Below the pieces are notes generated by a model. The model did no database searches and was not told the DNA's origin. It worked only from the letters and a program-made list of their open reading frames with translations. A program made the position numbers and the translations under genes. From positions 1 to 41,269 of IMG/VR virus record IMGVR_UViG_3300036845_000138: a stretch of DNA of 41,269 nt, one strand, 5' to 3'. Origin of the DNA: a virus. Shown here piece after piece: positions 31,629 through 38,631 of the stretch (position 1 is the first letter of the stretch; each line of letters starts with the position of its first letter).

Positions 31629-32507
31629 TCAAAATATCTTGATCTTCTGATCATCATCCGGTTTGACTGTGACGGTGGCACGGGTGGCCGGTTCAGGCTT
31701 GGTGCGGCGGACCCAGTTCCACCCCTTGATGACCATCCGCATGCGGATACCAATCGGGTACTTCGCTACCTTCTCGGCATCGCGGATGAATGCGGCGCGC
31801 AAGATGTACTCGGCGTCGCTGCGTATGATTTCCTCCCCCGTGTAGAACCGCCGCATGAATAGATCGGCCTTCTCGACGTTCTTACGCTGGAACATTTCGT
31901 AGAGCGCGGTGCCACAGCCCAGTGACAGCGGACGCGATTCATGCGGATACCCGGCTAGGGTTTCGGTACATTGGAACATCGATGGGTGTTTGCTCACGTA
32001 CTCGATGACATCGGTGTTGGACATGCGCGAGCGGCCATGGGAATGGATGCTTTGACGTTCCAAGCGATAGCACCACTGCGCGGCGGTCGCGGCGGCTTTG
32101 ACGATGTAGCCTTGGACATCCGGGAAGTACAAGCACAGCGCGTCCGCTCCGGTACGTACCGCGCCGGTGTCGATGGTTTTGAAGGCATCCGGGGAGATGC
32201 CGTACACCACCATCGATTTGATCGGCTTGCCCGCTTCGATGATCGCAAACAAGCGGTGCTGGCCATCCAAGATTTGCTCATCTTCGGCAATGACGATGGC
32301 CTGCCCGTTCACTTGCCAATTGCCGTTCAGGATTTCACTCGCCAGGAATTCGACGTGACGCTTGCGCACCGGGCGATTGTTGCGGTTGGCCCGTAGCCAC
32401 TGCGTGGCATCGCTTGGGCGAATCGTCATGATCTCGGCAATTACATTGCGGTCCGCGCCGAATATCTTCGCCGCATTCGGAAACTGAATGATTTTGGGGT
32501 CTGCCAT
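31629..32507 (-). CDS. ParB/DGQHR-type nuclease-fold protein
   Basis: A 292-residue protein with DGQHRLFAI at residues 81-89, the signature of the DGQHR/ParB-like superfamily (also seen in DndB), preceded by the strand NGQAIVIAEDEQIL. Members bind DNA or nucleotides. It is the last gene of the leftward recombination operon. ATG at 32507 has AAAGGTG upstream; the in-frame extension to 32540 is rejected. Function in phages is unsettled. Confidence 0.7.
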   Translation of the reverse strand: MADPKIIQFPNAAKIFGADRNVIAEIMTIRPSDATQWLRANRNNRPVRKRHVEFLASEILNGNWQVNGQAIVIAEDEQILDGQHRLFAIIEAGKPIKSMVVYGISPDAFKTIDTGAVRTGADALCLYFPDVQGYIVKAAATAAQWCYRLERQSIHSHGRSRMSNTDVIEYVSKHPSMFQCTETLAGYPHESRPLSLGCGTALYEMFQRKNVEKADLFMRRFYTGEEIIRSDAEYILRAAFIRDAEKVAKYPIGIRMRMVIKGWNWVRRTKPEPATRATVTVKPDDDQKIKIF

Positions 32508-32523
32508 GATTTCACCTTTATTT

Positions 32524-32757
32524 TTAGAAAGGAATTTCATCGTTAAAATCTTCTTTTTTTGCTTCGACGGGCTGCTTGATTTTGAAGCGCAGTTTCAAAA
32601 ACGGCATGCGGTCCTTCGTATAGTTTTTCCACCCCGATATCCAAAACTCCTTGCCCTCAAATTCGCCCTGCCCGCTGTAGTCTGGTCGATTCGGGTTTTC
32701 CTGTTTATCGGCTTTGAACAACACGCCTTGCATGTTGTTGTCCCATTTGTTCGCCAT
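32524..32757 (-). CDS. SSB-like small protein with acidic DEIPF tail
   Basis: A 77-residue protein: a compact, aromatic-rich body (MQGVLFKADKQENPNRPDYSG, then EFWISGWKN and FLKLRFKI) followed by EDFNDEIPF. The C-terminal acidic tail ending in IPF copies the tip of bacterial SSB (DDDIPF), which recruits DNA-repair enzymes. In an operon with an annealing protein and an exonuclease, a single-strand-binding or SSB-mimicking role is likely. Confidence 0.6.
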   Translation of the reverse strand: MANKWDNNMQGVLFKADKQENPNRPDYSGQGEFEGKEFWISGWKNYTKDRMPFLKLRFKIKQPVEAKKEDFNDEIPF

Positions 32758-32760
32758 CGG

Positions 32761-32859
32761 TTACTTGCTCCAACCGCCGCCCGCTTTGAAACAGGCGCGG
32801 CACAAAATATGCCCAAGCATGTGATAGACCTTCCCGCACTCCGCACACCATTTGCTCAT
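32761..32859 (-). CDS. Zinc-ribbon microprotein, 32 aa
   Basis: Short ORF MSKWCAECGKVYHMLGH ... ending GGGWSK, with CAEC and CRAC knuckles, enough for one zinc ribbon. Its ATG overlaps the exonuclease stop (ATGA) and its stop lies just before the SSB-like start, so it is translationally embedded in the recombination operon. Confidence 0.65.
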   Translation of the reverse strand: MSKWCAECGKVYHMLGHILCRACFKAGGGWSK

Positions 32860-33506
32860 GCTGCGTCTCCCGCCATAATGCTGTCGTACACGTTGGAAAC
32901 CTCATCTAGAAACTTGAGCGCTTCGGCCTGGTACTCATCGATGCCCGCGTTGTAGCGCTCGATCCGCACTTTGAGTAATTGTTTTTTGTGCGGCACGCGG
33001 TCATCAAAGGAAATCAAATCGCAGAACGCTGCACCGCTAATCCACATGTTGTGCGCGACTTGCGCGGCATACTCTTGCGGGAAGCTGGCGGGATTGGCGA
33101 GATACCCCAAGTGGGTCGCGAGCTTCGGGCATTTCAACTCGATGATCCCGGAGAACTCCCCAATGTCCCCATCGAGCGAACACCCCGCCATGTACTTGGT
33201 ATGGGATAGGAAACCGGTGTGCCGTACCAACTGGCCGCTGATCGCTTCGTAGGCGGCGAATGCGGCAGGTTCCAAGTCAATGCCACGTTGCATCTCGGCA
33301 TTGAAGTAGTAATTCTCATGCGGCACGCCGGTGATGCGCTCGGCGACAAGCTGCAAGCGGTAGTCGCGCCGCTGCGTTGACTCGGCGCCCTTGGTGCGGC
33401 CTTTGGCCAGGATCACCGCTGCGCGTGACCCGGTGATGCGACCGCAGCGCGCTTGCTGCCATTCCGGGGAACGTTGCTCGGCTTCGATTACTGTGAAATC
33501 AGCCAT
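32856..33506 (-). CDS. YqaJ/lambda-Exo-type recombination exonuclease
   Basis: A 216-residue nuclease. Core motifs: GSRAA near 27, E79 (DLEP), D112 in SLDGD, E123-x-K125 in IIELKCP, and QVAHNM (149-154), the D...ExK metal site and Q of the YqaJ/alkaline exonuclease family. It resects double-stranded ends to give 3' tails for the ERF protein. The start at 33506 matches the family; the longer frame to 33575 is rejected. Confidence 0.88.
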   Translation of the reverse strand: MADFTVIEAEQRSPEWQQARCGRITGSRAAVILAKGRTKGAESTQRRDYRLQLVAERITGVPHENYYFNAEMQRGIDLEPAAFAAYEAISGQLVRHTGFLSHTKYMAGCSLDGDIGEFSGIIELKCPKLATHLGYLANPASFPQEYAAQVAHNMWISGAAFCDLISFDDRVPHKKQLLKVRIERYNAGIDEYQAEALKFLDEVSNVYDSIMAGDAA

Positions 33507-33598
33507 AGGTATCGCCCCGCTTTGAAGATCAGATACAGAAACGTCCATACGCCTAGGCCGGTGAAGCAAGCCCAAACGAAGTCCTCACGGCTCATCAT
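33488..33598 (-). CDS. Single-TM microprotein, 36 aa
   Basis: MMSREDFVWACFTGLGVWTF followed by LYLIFKAGRYLWLISQ: one hydrophobic segment with a basic end. The ATG overlaps the ERF stop (ATGA) and the 3' end overlaps the exonuclease start by 19 bases, so it couples translation of the two recombination genes. Role unknown. Confidence 0.5.
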   Translation of the reverse strand: MMSREDFVWACFTGLGVWTFLYLIFKAGRYLWLISQ

Positions 33599-34368
33599 TT
33601 TTTGGATGCCGCTTGCGCTTTGAGCGCGGTCCATTCAGCCGTGTGATGGGTGGCGATGATGCTGCGGGATGATTCGCTCAGTTCCTTCCACGCTTCGTAG
33701 AGCGCGGCGGTGCCTTCTTGGGCGGCATCGCGCAATGATGTCCACGCATCCGCTGGCGCTTCCGGGGCGCCATCGGTAATGCCCGCCGTGCGCCCATCGT
33801 CATCGTCCTTTTCCATGTCCCCGCTGGTCATGCCGGTGGCCGACAACAACGTGTACCGCTGCAAGTAGGTGACAGCGGACGCTAAGGCTTGTATGTCGGA
33901 CTTGCCGCCCGACTGATCCGCCATAGCCTTCATCGTGCAACGCTCGATGTGGCCCTTCACATGCGTGACCGCGCACGTTACTTCGATGCCGGTGTCGGTC
34001 TGATTGATGCCCCACGAAAAGGACAGGCCATGCGGCGCCAGGGCGGCGCCGATCTTCTCAACTACTTCGGCGTGACTCGCATGGCTGTATTCGGTCAAGC
34101 CGCCCGATTTGTTGCGGTAGGCAACGTGTTTGTTCTTTGTGATCTTCGGCGGATTCGCTTTGAAAGCGGCCATCGATTCGATGTAGGCATTGCGCGCTTC
34201 GTTCAAGTCCCATCGCTCTTTCAGCACCAGCAATTTTTCCAGTCGATCTAAATCAAACTCCGGGGAGTTGGCTGCGCGCTCGATGATGGCCATCAACGTC
34301 GAGACAGCGGGAACCATCGGCACTGCCGCAGCGTGCGTGACTTTCGGATCACCGTATTCGTTCATCAT
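33595..34368 (-). CDS. ERF-family single-strand annealing protein
   Basis: A 257-residue protein. The ERF core spans about 20-165: LMAIIERAANSPEFDLDRLEKLL, then the ARNAYIESMAAFKANPPKITKNK segment, SHASHAEVVEKIGAALAPHGLSFSW, and the closing LASAVTYLQRYTLLSATGM. P22 Erf promotes homologous recombination and genome circularisation. The C-terminal 80 residues are linker-like and helical. GGAGG lies upstream of the start. Confidence 0.9.
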   Translation of the reverse strand: MMNEYGDPKVTHAAAVPMVPAVSTLMAIIERAANSPEFDLDRLEKLLVLKERWDLNEARNAYIESMAAFKANPPKITKNKHVAYRNKSGGLTEYSHASHAEVVEKIGAALAPHGLSFSWGINQTDTGIEVTCAVTHVKGHIERCTMKAMADQSGGKSDIQALASAVTYLQRYTLLSATGMTSGDMEKDDDDGRTAGITDGAPEAPADAWTSLRDAAQEGTAALYEAWKELSESSRSIIATHHTAEWTALKAQAASKK

Positions 34369-34536
34369 TTATTTTTCCTCCTTATTGGGCGGATCGAAAC
34401 GGCTACTCATGCGCGGCGGTACGTGTCGCCAGTCATCACACAAGCTCGCCAACCCGGCAACGATTGCCAGCACCACCAAAACGCCGATGCAAATCAGCAC
34501 AACCCAAACACAAATCAACAGGACGTGGACAAGCAT
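34369..34536 (-). CDS. Small membrane protein, first gene of the leftward recombination operon, 55 aa
   Basis: MLVHVLLICVWVVLICIG then VLVVLAIVAGLASL is one long or two short membrane segments, followed by a charged tail ending NPPNKEEK-like. I choose ATG 34536 because GAGG sits seven bases upstream; the same frame is open to 34620. The stop lies directly before the ERF start. Confidence 0.5.
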   Translation of the reverse strand: MLVHVLLICVWVVLICIGVLVVLAIVAGLASLCDDWRHVPPRMSSRFDPPNKEEK

Positions 34537-34587
34537 CAGCATGCCTCGGTGAATGTGGGTGTCGAAGAAACGCGGGGAGTAAGTCAG

Positions 34588-34617
34588 TTGATACACCCCG
34601 ATCTCCACCGATGTCAA
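34588..34617 (-). promoter_or_regulatory. Leftward early promoter (PL-like)
   Basis: On the minus strand, TTGACA (34617-34612), an 18-base spacer and TATCAA (34593-34588). It precedes the recombination operon. Its -35 lies eight bases from the -35 of the rightward promoter, back to back. Confidence 0.5.
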
Positions 34618-34625
34618 CATCCAAC

Positions 34626-34654
34626 TTGACTACGGTCAGGATGAGGATTATCTA
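34626..34654 (+). promoter_or_regulatory. Rightward early promoter (PR-like)
   Basis: TTGACT (34626-34631), 17-base spacer, TATCTA (34649-34654), about 120 bases ahead of the Cro-like gene. A further TTGACT at 34703 lacks a good -10. Bases 34617-34630 recur at 162-175. Confidence 0.4.
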
Positions 34655-34773
34655 TTGCGGCATCTCCCGCCGATGATGCGCAAACCCCGTAAAACATAGG
34701 GTTTGACTGCACTGCACTCGATGTCACTACGTGTAACTAGATTGAACTCAAACATACTTCGGCGAGATTCGAC

Positions 34774-35010
34774 ATGCGAAAGATCGACGTGAAAAAACAT
34801 TTCAAAACTTACAACGCTGCGGCGCGCGCACTCGGCATTTCGAGAAGTGCCGTGCATCAGTGGCCCGCTCGCGTGCCCGAAGGTCAAGCGTACAAGTTGC
34901 AAGTACTGACTGGCGGCAGGCTACAGGTGCGAGCGGATATGTATCCAAGTCAAGCGGGCACGCGTGTGCCGAAACGACGTGCTGCTATAGCACACCGGGT
35001 GAACGCATGA
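34774..35010 (+). CDS. Cro-like transcriptional regulator
   Basis: A 78-residue protein: VKKHFKTYNAAARALGISRSAVHQWPARVPEGQAYKLQVLTGGRL is the HTH of Cro/YdaS repressors of lambdoid phages (compare P22 and lambda-type Cro). First gene of the rightward early operon, behind the divergent promoters, so it should repress them to allow lytic growth. The C-terminus is basic. ATGA overlap with the next gene. Confidence 0.82.
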   Translation: MRKIDVKKHFKTYNAAARALGISRSAVHQWPARVPEGQAYKLQVLTGGRLQVRADMYPSQAGTRVPKRRAAIAHRVNA

Positions 35011-35951
35011 AGAGCGGCGGGTGGATCAAGTTCGACAAGGAAGTGATTGACGATCCGCGTTTGGAGCAAGCCGCCATGGTGCTGGCGACAGCGAATCCGT
35101 TACGCGTTAGTAACGCGTTATGTTTTTATCTCAATGCGTTACGCGGTGCGCTGGTAACGATGTGGGTGTACGCGGACACGCACATTCGCAACGACGACAC
35201 GCTGCCAATATCGTCACAAACCCTCAACGCAATAGTCGGTATCGAAGGATTCTGCGCCCTGATCGGGCCGCAATGGATCACAGAACTCGACGGTGGGAAT
35301 ATCAAACTTCCGGGATATTGCGAAAAAAATGGCGTGATTGCGCGCAAAAAGCGGGCCTTGGACGCGAAGGCACGACAAGCCGCTTACCGTGTTAGGCATA
35401 ACGCACAACATAACGATAGTGTAACGCGTGATGACCCCGTAACAAAATGTGTAGAGACAGAGACAGAGTTAGAGACAGAATCTAAGAAAAGAAAAATACC
35501 AAAAGAAAATCACGTGCCGGTGACAACGGACACCGTGCCGGGGTTGGACATGGCGGCATGGAACGACTGGCTTGCCTACCGAAAGGAAATCGGCAAGCGC
35601 TTGCGCCCGGTATCGCAGCTTGGCGCAGCGAAGGAAATGTCGCGGTTGGGAGCGGGCCAACGTGCGGCAGTGGAACACTCGAAGGCGAACGGCTACCAAG
35701 GCTTGATCGCGCCGAAACCGGCGAACGGGGCGAAACCGGGATTTTCGCCGCCCGATCATTCAGCCGAATGGGCTGAAGCAAAACATCTGGCGGCATCAAT
35801 CGGCTATCGCCCGCCCTGGCCGCAAGAATCCGTAGGCAGCTACCTCACCTCGGTGAAGCTCGCGATGAACCGTGGGCCAGCGCGCTCGATGTCGCAGCTT
35901 GCCGCTGAAGCGCGTAACCGTGTAACCGGAGTAACCGATGAAAAAGGTTGA
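35007..35951 (+). CDS. Replication initiator / replisome organiser (O-like)
   Basis: A 314-residue protein. The N-terminal 110 residues (GGWIKFDKEVIDDPRLEQAAMVLA ...) form a winged-helix-like domain; then a basic linker; the C-terminal part WNDWLAYRKEIGKRLRPVSQLGAAKEMSRL ... ANGYQGLIAPK is the module found at the end of many O- or DnaT/DnaD-like phage initiators. No separate helicase or loader gene is nearby, so it should recruit the host helicase. Iteron-like repeats inside its 5' part suggest the origin lies within the gene, as in lambda. Confidence 0.65.
   Translation: MKSGGWIKFDKEVIDDPRLEQAAMVLATANPLRVSNALCFYLNALRGALVTMWVYADTHIRNDDTLPISSQTLNAIVGIEGFCALIGPQWITELDGGNIKLPGYCEKNGVIARKKRALDAKARQAAYRVRHNAQHNDSVTRDDPVTKCVETETELETESKKRKIPKENHVPVTTDTVPGLDMAAWNDWLAYRKEIGKRLRPVSQLGAAKEMSRLGAGQRAAVEHSKANGYQGLIAPKPANGAKPGFSPPDHSAEWAEAKHLAASIGYRPPWPQESVGSYLTSVKLAMNRGPARSMSQLAAEARNRVTGVTDEKG
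35098..35159. other. Candidate replication origin inside the initiator gene
   Basis: Repeats of GTTACGCG/GTAACGCG at 35099-35106, 35110-35117 and 35138-35145 plus GTAACG at 35154-35159 flank an AT-rich stretch (35118-35135, 15 of 18 A/T) in otherwise GC-rich coding DNA. A further GTAACGCG lies at 35421-35428. Iterons plus an AT-rich unwinding element within an initiator gene are the lambda ori arrangement. Confidence 0.45.
35912..35935 (+). repeat. Three GTAACCG repeats at the end of the initiator gene
   Basis: GTAACCG starts at 35912, 35920 and 35929, within the last codons. The third copy sits in the ribosome-binding region of the next gene (ATG 35938), so a protein bound here could affect its translation or expression. 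Confidence 0.6.
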
Positions 35952-36222
35952 ACACGACGATGCCAAGAAAAGCTCCAAGGCAAAACGTGGGGTATGGAAG
36001 GTTCTGAGAGTCACGCGCCGCAAAAACTACTACGCCGGTGGCGACATGCGGCTGATTGTGAACCGCAAGCGCCGCCTCGCCCGCCACATCCGAAATTTCC
36101 CGGAGGACGCTGTGACGCGGGAGATGTACGCCAAGCGTTACGGCGAAGGTTCGCTCGACTCGCCGCTGTGCGCGCCGGTGGGCCGCGCTCGGCGCCGATC
36201 CGCACGTGCGGAACGAAAATGA
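35938..36222 (+). CDS. Small basic protein, 94 aa
   Basis: Very basic throughout (MKKVEHDDAKKSSKAKRGVWKVL, then RRKNYY, VNRKRRLARHIRNF, and RARRRSARAERK), predicted to bind nucleic acid. GGAGTAACCG precedes the ATG; it overlaps the initiator by 14 bases and the next gene by ATGA. Unrecognised. Confidence 0.6.
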   Translation: MKKVEHDDAKKSSKAKRGVWKVLRVTRRKNYYAGGDMRLIVNRKRRLARHIRNFPEDAVTREMYAKRYGEGSLDSPLCAPVGRARRRSARAERK

Positions 36223-36956
36223 TCCACTACCACGGCACACCGATGACGCCAGTTCAGCACATGGCGCGCGCCTTCGGTGGACGCCACGCGATGGTGAGTT
36301 TTGAGCGGCCCGATCAAATCGAAGTCGCGGCTGAAGTGTGCCAATCGGTAGCGCTCGACAACGGCGCGTACTCGGCGTGGGTCCATAAGCGCGAGTATGA
36401 CTTCAACGGCTACCTTGCATGGTGTCGGCAATGGCTGCGACACCCCGCTGTGGACTGGTGCGTAATTCCAGATGAAATAGATGGTGATGAGCGGATTAAC
36501 AATGAACTTATCGATTCCTGGCCATTAGCGCCCGCTGTGTCGGTCCCGGTCTGGCACCTTCACGAATCACTTGGTCGCCTGAAAGTCCTGGCTGAAACCT
36601 TCCCACGAGTTGCTATGGGGTCATCCGGTGAGTTTTCACAAATTCAAACACCGCAGTGGTGGCAACGCATGGGCGAAGCGTTGAATGCCATTTCAGTTGA
36701 AGGCATGCCAGTTTGTAAATTGCATGGTCTACGCATGTTGGACCCCGTTATATTCAGCCACATTCCGCTCAGTTCAGCCGATTCCTGCAACGTCGCCATT
36801 CACGTCGGCATGGACCACCGTTGGAGCGGTCCATATGCGCCCACATCGAAGTGGGTGCGCGCCCTGGTTCTCATGGATCGCATCGAGTCACACGCCAGTG
36901 CAGCCCGATGGTGCGGCAGCAATGGCGTGCAATTGAACTTGGAACTGGCTGGCTGA
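36219..36956 (+). CDS. TIM-barrel protein of possible TGT/DpdA type
   Basis: A 245-residue protein. Visible motifs in order: IHYHGTPMTP, SVALDNGAYSAW (about 43-54), CVIPDEIDGDE (81-91), VPVWHLHESL (107-116), VAMGSSGEF (127-135), CKLHGLRML (157-165) and SSADSCNVAIH (178-188). The DNGAYS, PDxxDG, GSSG and SADS series has the spacing of tRNA-guanine transglycosylase-like barrels (DSGGFQ, GG loop, catalytic Asp), the fold of phage DpdA that inserts 7-deazaguanines in DNA. No queuosine-pathway genes are present, so substrate would come from the host. Assignment is tentative. Confidence 0.45.
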   Translation: MIHYHGTPMTPVQHMARAFGGRHAMVSFERPDQIEVAAEVCQSVALDNGAYSAWVHKREYDFNGYLAWCRQWLRHPAVDWCVIPDEIDGDERINNELIDSWPLAPAVSVPVWHLHESLGRLKVLAETFPRVAMGSSGEFSQIQTPQWWQRMGEALNAISVEGMPVCKLHGLRMLDPVIFSHIPLSSADSCNVAIHVGMDHRWSGPYAPTSKWVRALVLMDRIESHASAARWCGSNGVQLNLELAG

Positions 36957-36957
36957 C

Positions 36958-37260
36958 ATGCGCCGCGCCAATCGCCGCGACTTGCAGCACAAACACATCG
37001 TTGCCGATCTCTTGAAGCTCGGCTTCTCGGTCGCCGACACATCGATGGTGGGAGATGACTTCCCCGATCTTGTCGTAGGCCGCAACGGCATGGATCGATT
37101 AGTTGAAATCAAATCCGGCAAAAAGATTCATCACCAAAGTGCAGATTTGCGCGAAGGCCAAGAGGACTTCCGCCAGAAGTGGAAAGGATCACGCGTCATC
37201 GTTGCGTTCGATGTCAACGATGTCGTTATCGCATTCAACGACAATATGAGGGGCAGATAA
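36958..37260 (+). CDS. Small PD-(D/E)XK nuclease (VRR-NUC/resolvase-like)
   Basis: A 100-residue protein with FPDLVVGRNGMDRLVEIKSGKK: PD at 36-37, E50 and K52 give PD-x12-ExK, followed by Q68 in REGQEDF. This is the minimal VRR-NUC or Holliday-junction-resolvase-like core. The place in a replication operon fits a branched-DNA nuclease. TAATG junction with the next gene. Confidence 0.72.
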   Translation: MRRANRRDLQHKHIVADLLKLGFSVADTSMVGDDFPDLVVGRNGMDRLVEIKSGKKIHHQSADLREGQEDFRQKWKGSRVIVAFDVNDVVIAFNDNMRGR

Positions 37261-37589
37261 TGCAAGAAGCAACCGGCAGGCAGCTACGCGATGAGGGAAT
37301 TGAACGGGTCTTGATGACTGAATTTCATTGGCGCTTCATGTACAAGCGCAGTGTCGGCAAATGGTTTGATGCGCTGCCATCAGGCTATAAATTCTCAGGC
37401 GAACAACTGCGTGAAGCTGCGCTCGCCGCTGACCTACCAGCACCGCACCACGCGAACGTATGGGGCGCCATGTCCAATGTGATGCTGCGCGAATGGCTTA
37501 TCACTGAACGCGCAAAGGTATCGGGCACCAGGCAAGCCAAGAATCGCAAGTGTCACGCACACTTCTACCGCGAATACCGCAAGACATGA
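37260..37589 (+). CDS. Hypothetical NinB/NinX-region-like protein, 109 aa
   Basis: Unrecognised. Helical, beginning MQEATGRQLRDEGIERVL, with WGAMSNVMLREWLITERAKVSG near 70-91 and a basic end. The phrase about a new-start helix with LPAPHHANVWGA resembles small proteins adjacent to phage resolvases. TAATG and ATGA junctions on both sides indicate coupled translation. Confidence 0.6.
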   Translation: MQEATGRQLRDEGIERVLMTEFHWRFMYKRSVGKWFDALPSGYKFSGEQLREAALAADLPAPHHANVWGAMSNVMLREWLITERAKVSGTRQAKNRKCHAHFYREYRKT

Positions 37590-37906
37590 ACAACTTCCTA
37601 TTCGTGTGCAGCGCGAACGTACTGCGCTCACCGACATGCGAGCATGTAGCGCGCTTGCATGGATTCAGCGCCGATTCAGTCGGCTGCGATACGCGTTGCA
37701 ACCCGGTGCGAGTCTTGACTATTGAATCGATGCAACGGGCTGAACGAATCGTTTGCATGGAAGAGCATCATCGGCAGACTTGCCTTGCCTTGAACGGTGG
37801 GATAGAAGGCATTGGCAAACTTGAAGTCTGGAATATCCCGGACATCTACAACTACTGTGAGCCGCAATTGATTGCAATCGTTCAACACAAATTGATGGGG
37901 AGATAA
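37586..37906 (+). CDS. Low-molecular-weight tyrosine phosphatase-like protein
   Basis: A 106-residue protein. The P-loop CSANVLRSPT has C8 and R14 (Cx5R-S), the signature of low-molecular-weight protein tyrosine phosphatases and arsenate reductases; IPDIY (D86) supplies the general acid; ERIVCMEEHH matches the conserved M.x.H helix. All catalytic residues are present although the family is usually 140-160 residues. It may dephosphorylate host proteins during infection. ATGA overlap with the previous gene. Confidence 0.75.
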   Translation: MNNFLFVCSANVLRSPTCEHVARLHGFSADSVGCDTRCNPVRVLTIESMQRAERIVCMEEHHRQTCLALNGGIEGIGKLEVWNIPDIYNYCEPQLIAIVQHKLMGR

Positions 37907-37909
37907 CCG

Positions 37910-38074
37910 ATGACAATGCTAATCGTGTTGCTACTGGTGGTCGCCGTGATCATCGCAGTTCTCTCAGGCTTGAATCCGCCGAAGGCTAAACTGTGGTGGG
38001 CAGTGGTCGCTATCGCCATAGCGGTATTCCTATGCTGTGGAATGTCACTCTTGAAAGGCGCCACCGGAGGGTAA
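37910..38074 (+). CDS. Two-TM small membrane protein, 54 aa
   Basis: MTMLIVLLLVVAVIIAVLSG and WWAVVAIAIAVFLCCGMSLL are two clear membrane segments joined by a short polar turn (LNPPKAKL). Last gene of the rightward early operon, closed by a terminator. A holin-like function is possible but there is no neighbouring endolysin. Confidence 0.6.
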   Translation: MTMLIVLLLVVAVIIAVLSGLNPPKAKLWWAVVAIAIAVFLCCGMSLLKGATGG

Positions 38075-38099
38075 AAAAAAGGCCCGCGACATGCGGGCC
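38073..38099. terminator. Bidirectional intrinsic terminator between convergent operons
   Basis: Stem GGCCCGC/GCGGGCC (38081-38087, 38093-38099), loop GACAT. For leftward transcription it is followed by eight U (A-run 38073-38080), a strong terminator for the ribozyme operon. For rightward transcription the downstream TGTTTCTT is a weaker tract. Confidence 0.88.
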
Positions 38100-38122
38100 T
38101 GTTTCTTGGACTTGAATTGAAT

Positions 38123-38326
38123 CTATTCGCGTTCGCCGCAATAGGCGCACGTTTTCATATCCACAAGCCGCTCCAACGCCAGGAACACCAAGCGCGGTAT
38201 CTCCCTATCCCCCGCACAATAGCGGCGCATTGAACGCTCATCGATGTCCAATTGCATCGCTGCGGCGCGTTGGCTCAATTCAAGCCGCTCCAAGAGCGCC
38301 CGTAGGCGCTTGATATCATCGCTCAT
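38123..38326 (-). CDS. XRE-type HTH protein with terminal zinc knuckle, 67 aa
   Basis: IKRLRALLERLELSQRAAAMQLDIDERSMRRYCAGD is an XRE/Cro-CI type helix-turn-helix; the C-terminus carries CAYCGE. AGGAGTT precedes the ATG. Last gene of the leftward ribozyme operon, overlapping the gene before it. It could be the regulator that binds the palindromes near 40784-40858; it is the best remaining candidate for a lysogeny repressor although it lacks a CI-type C-terminal domain. Confidence 0.6.
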   Translation of the reverse strand: MSDDIKRLRALLERLELSQRAAAMQLDIDERSMRRYCAGDREIPRLVFLALERLVDMKTCAYCGERE

Positions 38327-38631
38327 ACTTGAACTCCTAAGAGGCGCGCTATACGGCGCGCACTCGCGTGCGTGACATTGGGAGGAATGTGTAACGTGCG
38401 TGACTCATGCGCGCCCGTTAGGAATTCCATGGAATTGAACAATTGAATCCGCGTGTAATCCCCCGTTATGCACTCGACGCCACCGACATGCGCGGTACGC
38501 GTTTCGTGCAAGGTTTTGACAGCATCGCGTAGGCCCATGGCGCCGAAGGACTGCGATTGCTCTTCATCAAGGCAGCCCTCGGCTGCGGATTCTGGCGTGA
38601 CGATTTCACTCGTGACAGCGAAGCGAATCAT
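38323..38631 (-). CDS. Hypothetical protein, 102 aa
   Basis: Unrecognised. Contains SEIVTPESAAEGCLDEEQSQSFGAMGLRDAVKTLHETRTAHVGGVECI; the C-terminal half predicts helix. ATGA overlaps on both sides show coupled translation in the ribozyme operon. Confidence 0.6.
   Translation of the reverse strand: MIRFAVTSEIVTPESAAEGCLDEEQSQSFGAMGLRDAVKTLHETRTAHVGGVECITGDYTRIQLFNSMEFLTGAHESRTLHIPPNVTHASARRIARLLGVQV

Noticed and set aside
32488-32955. 155-codon plus-strand frame
   Set aside because: Antisense to the recombination operon, including the SSB-like and zinc-ribbon genes that have consistent ATGA-type junctions.
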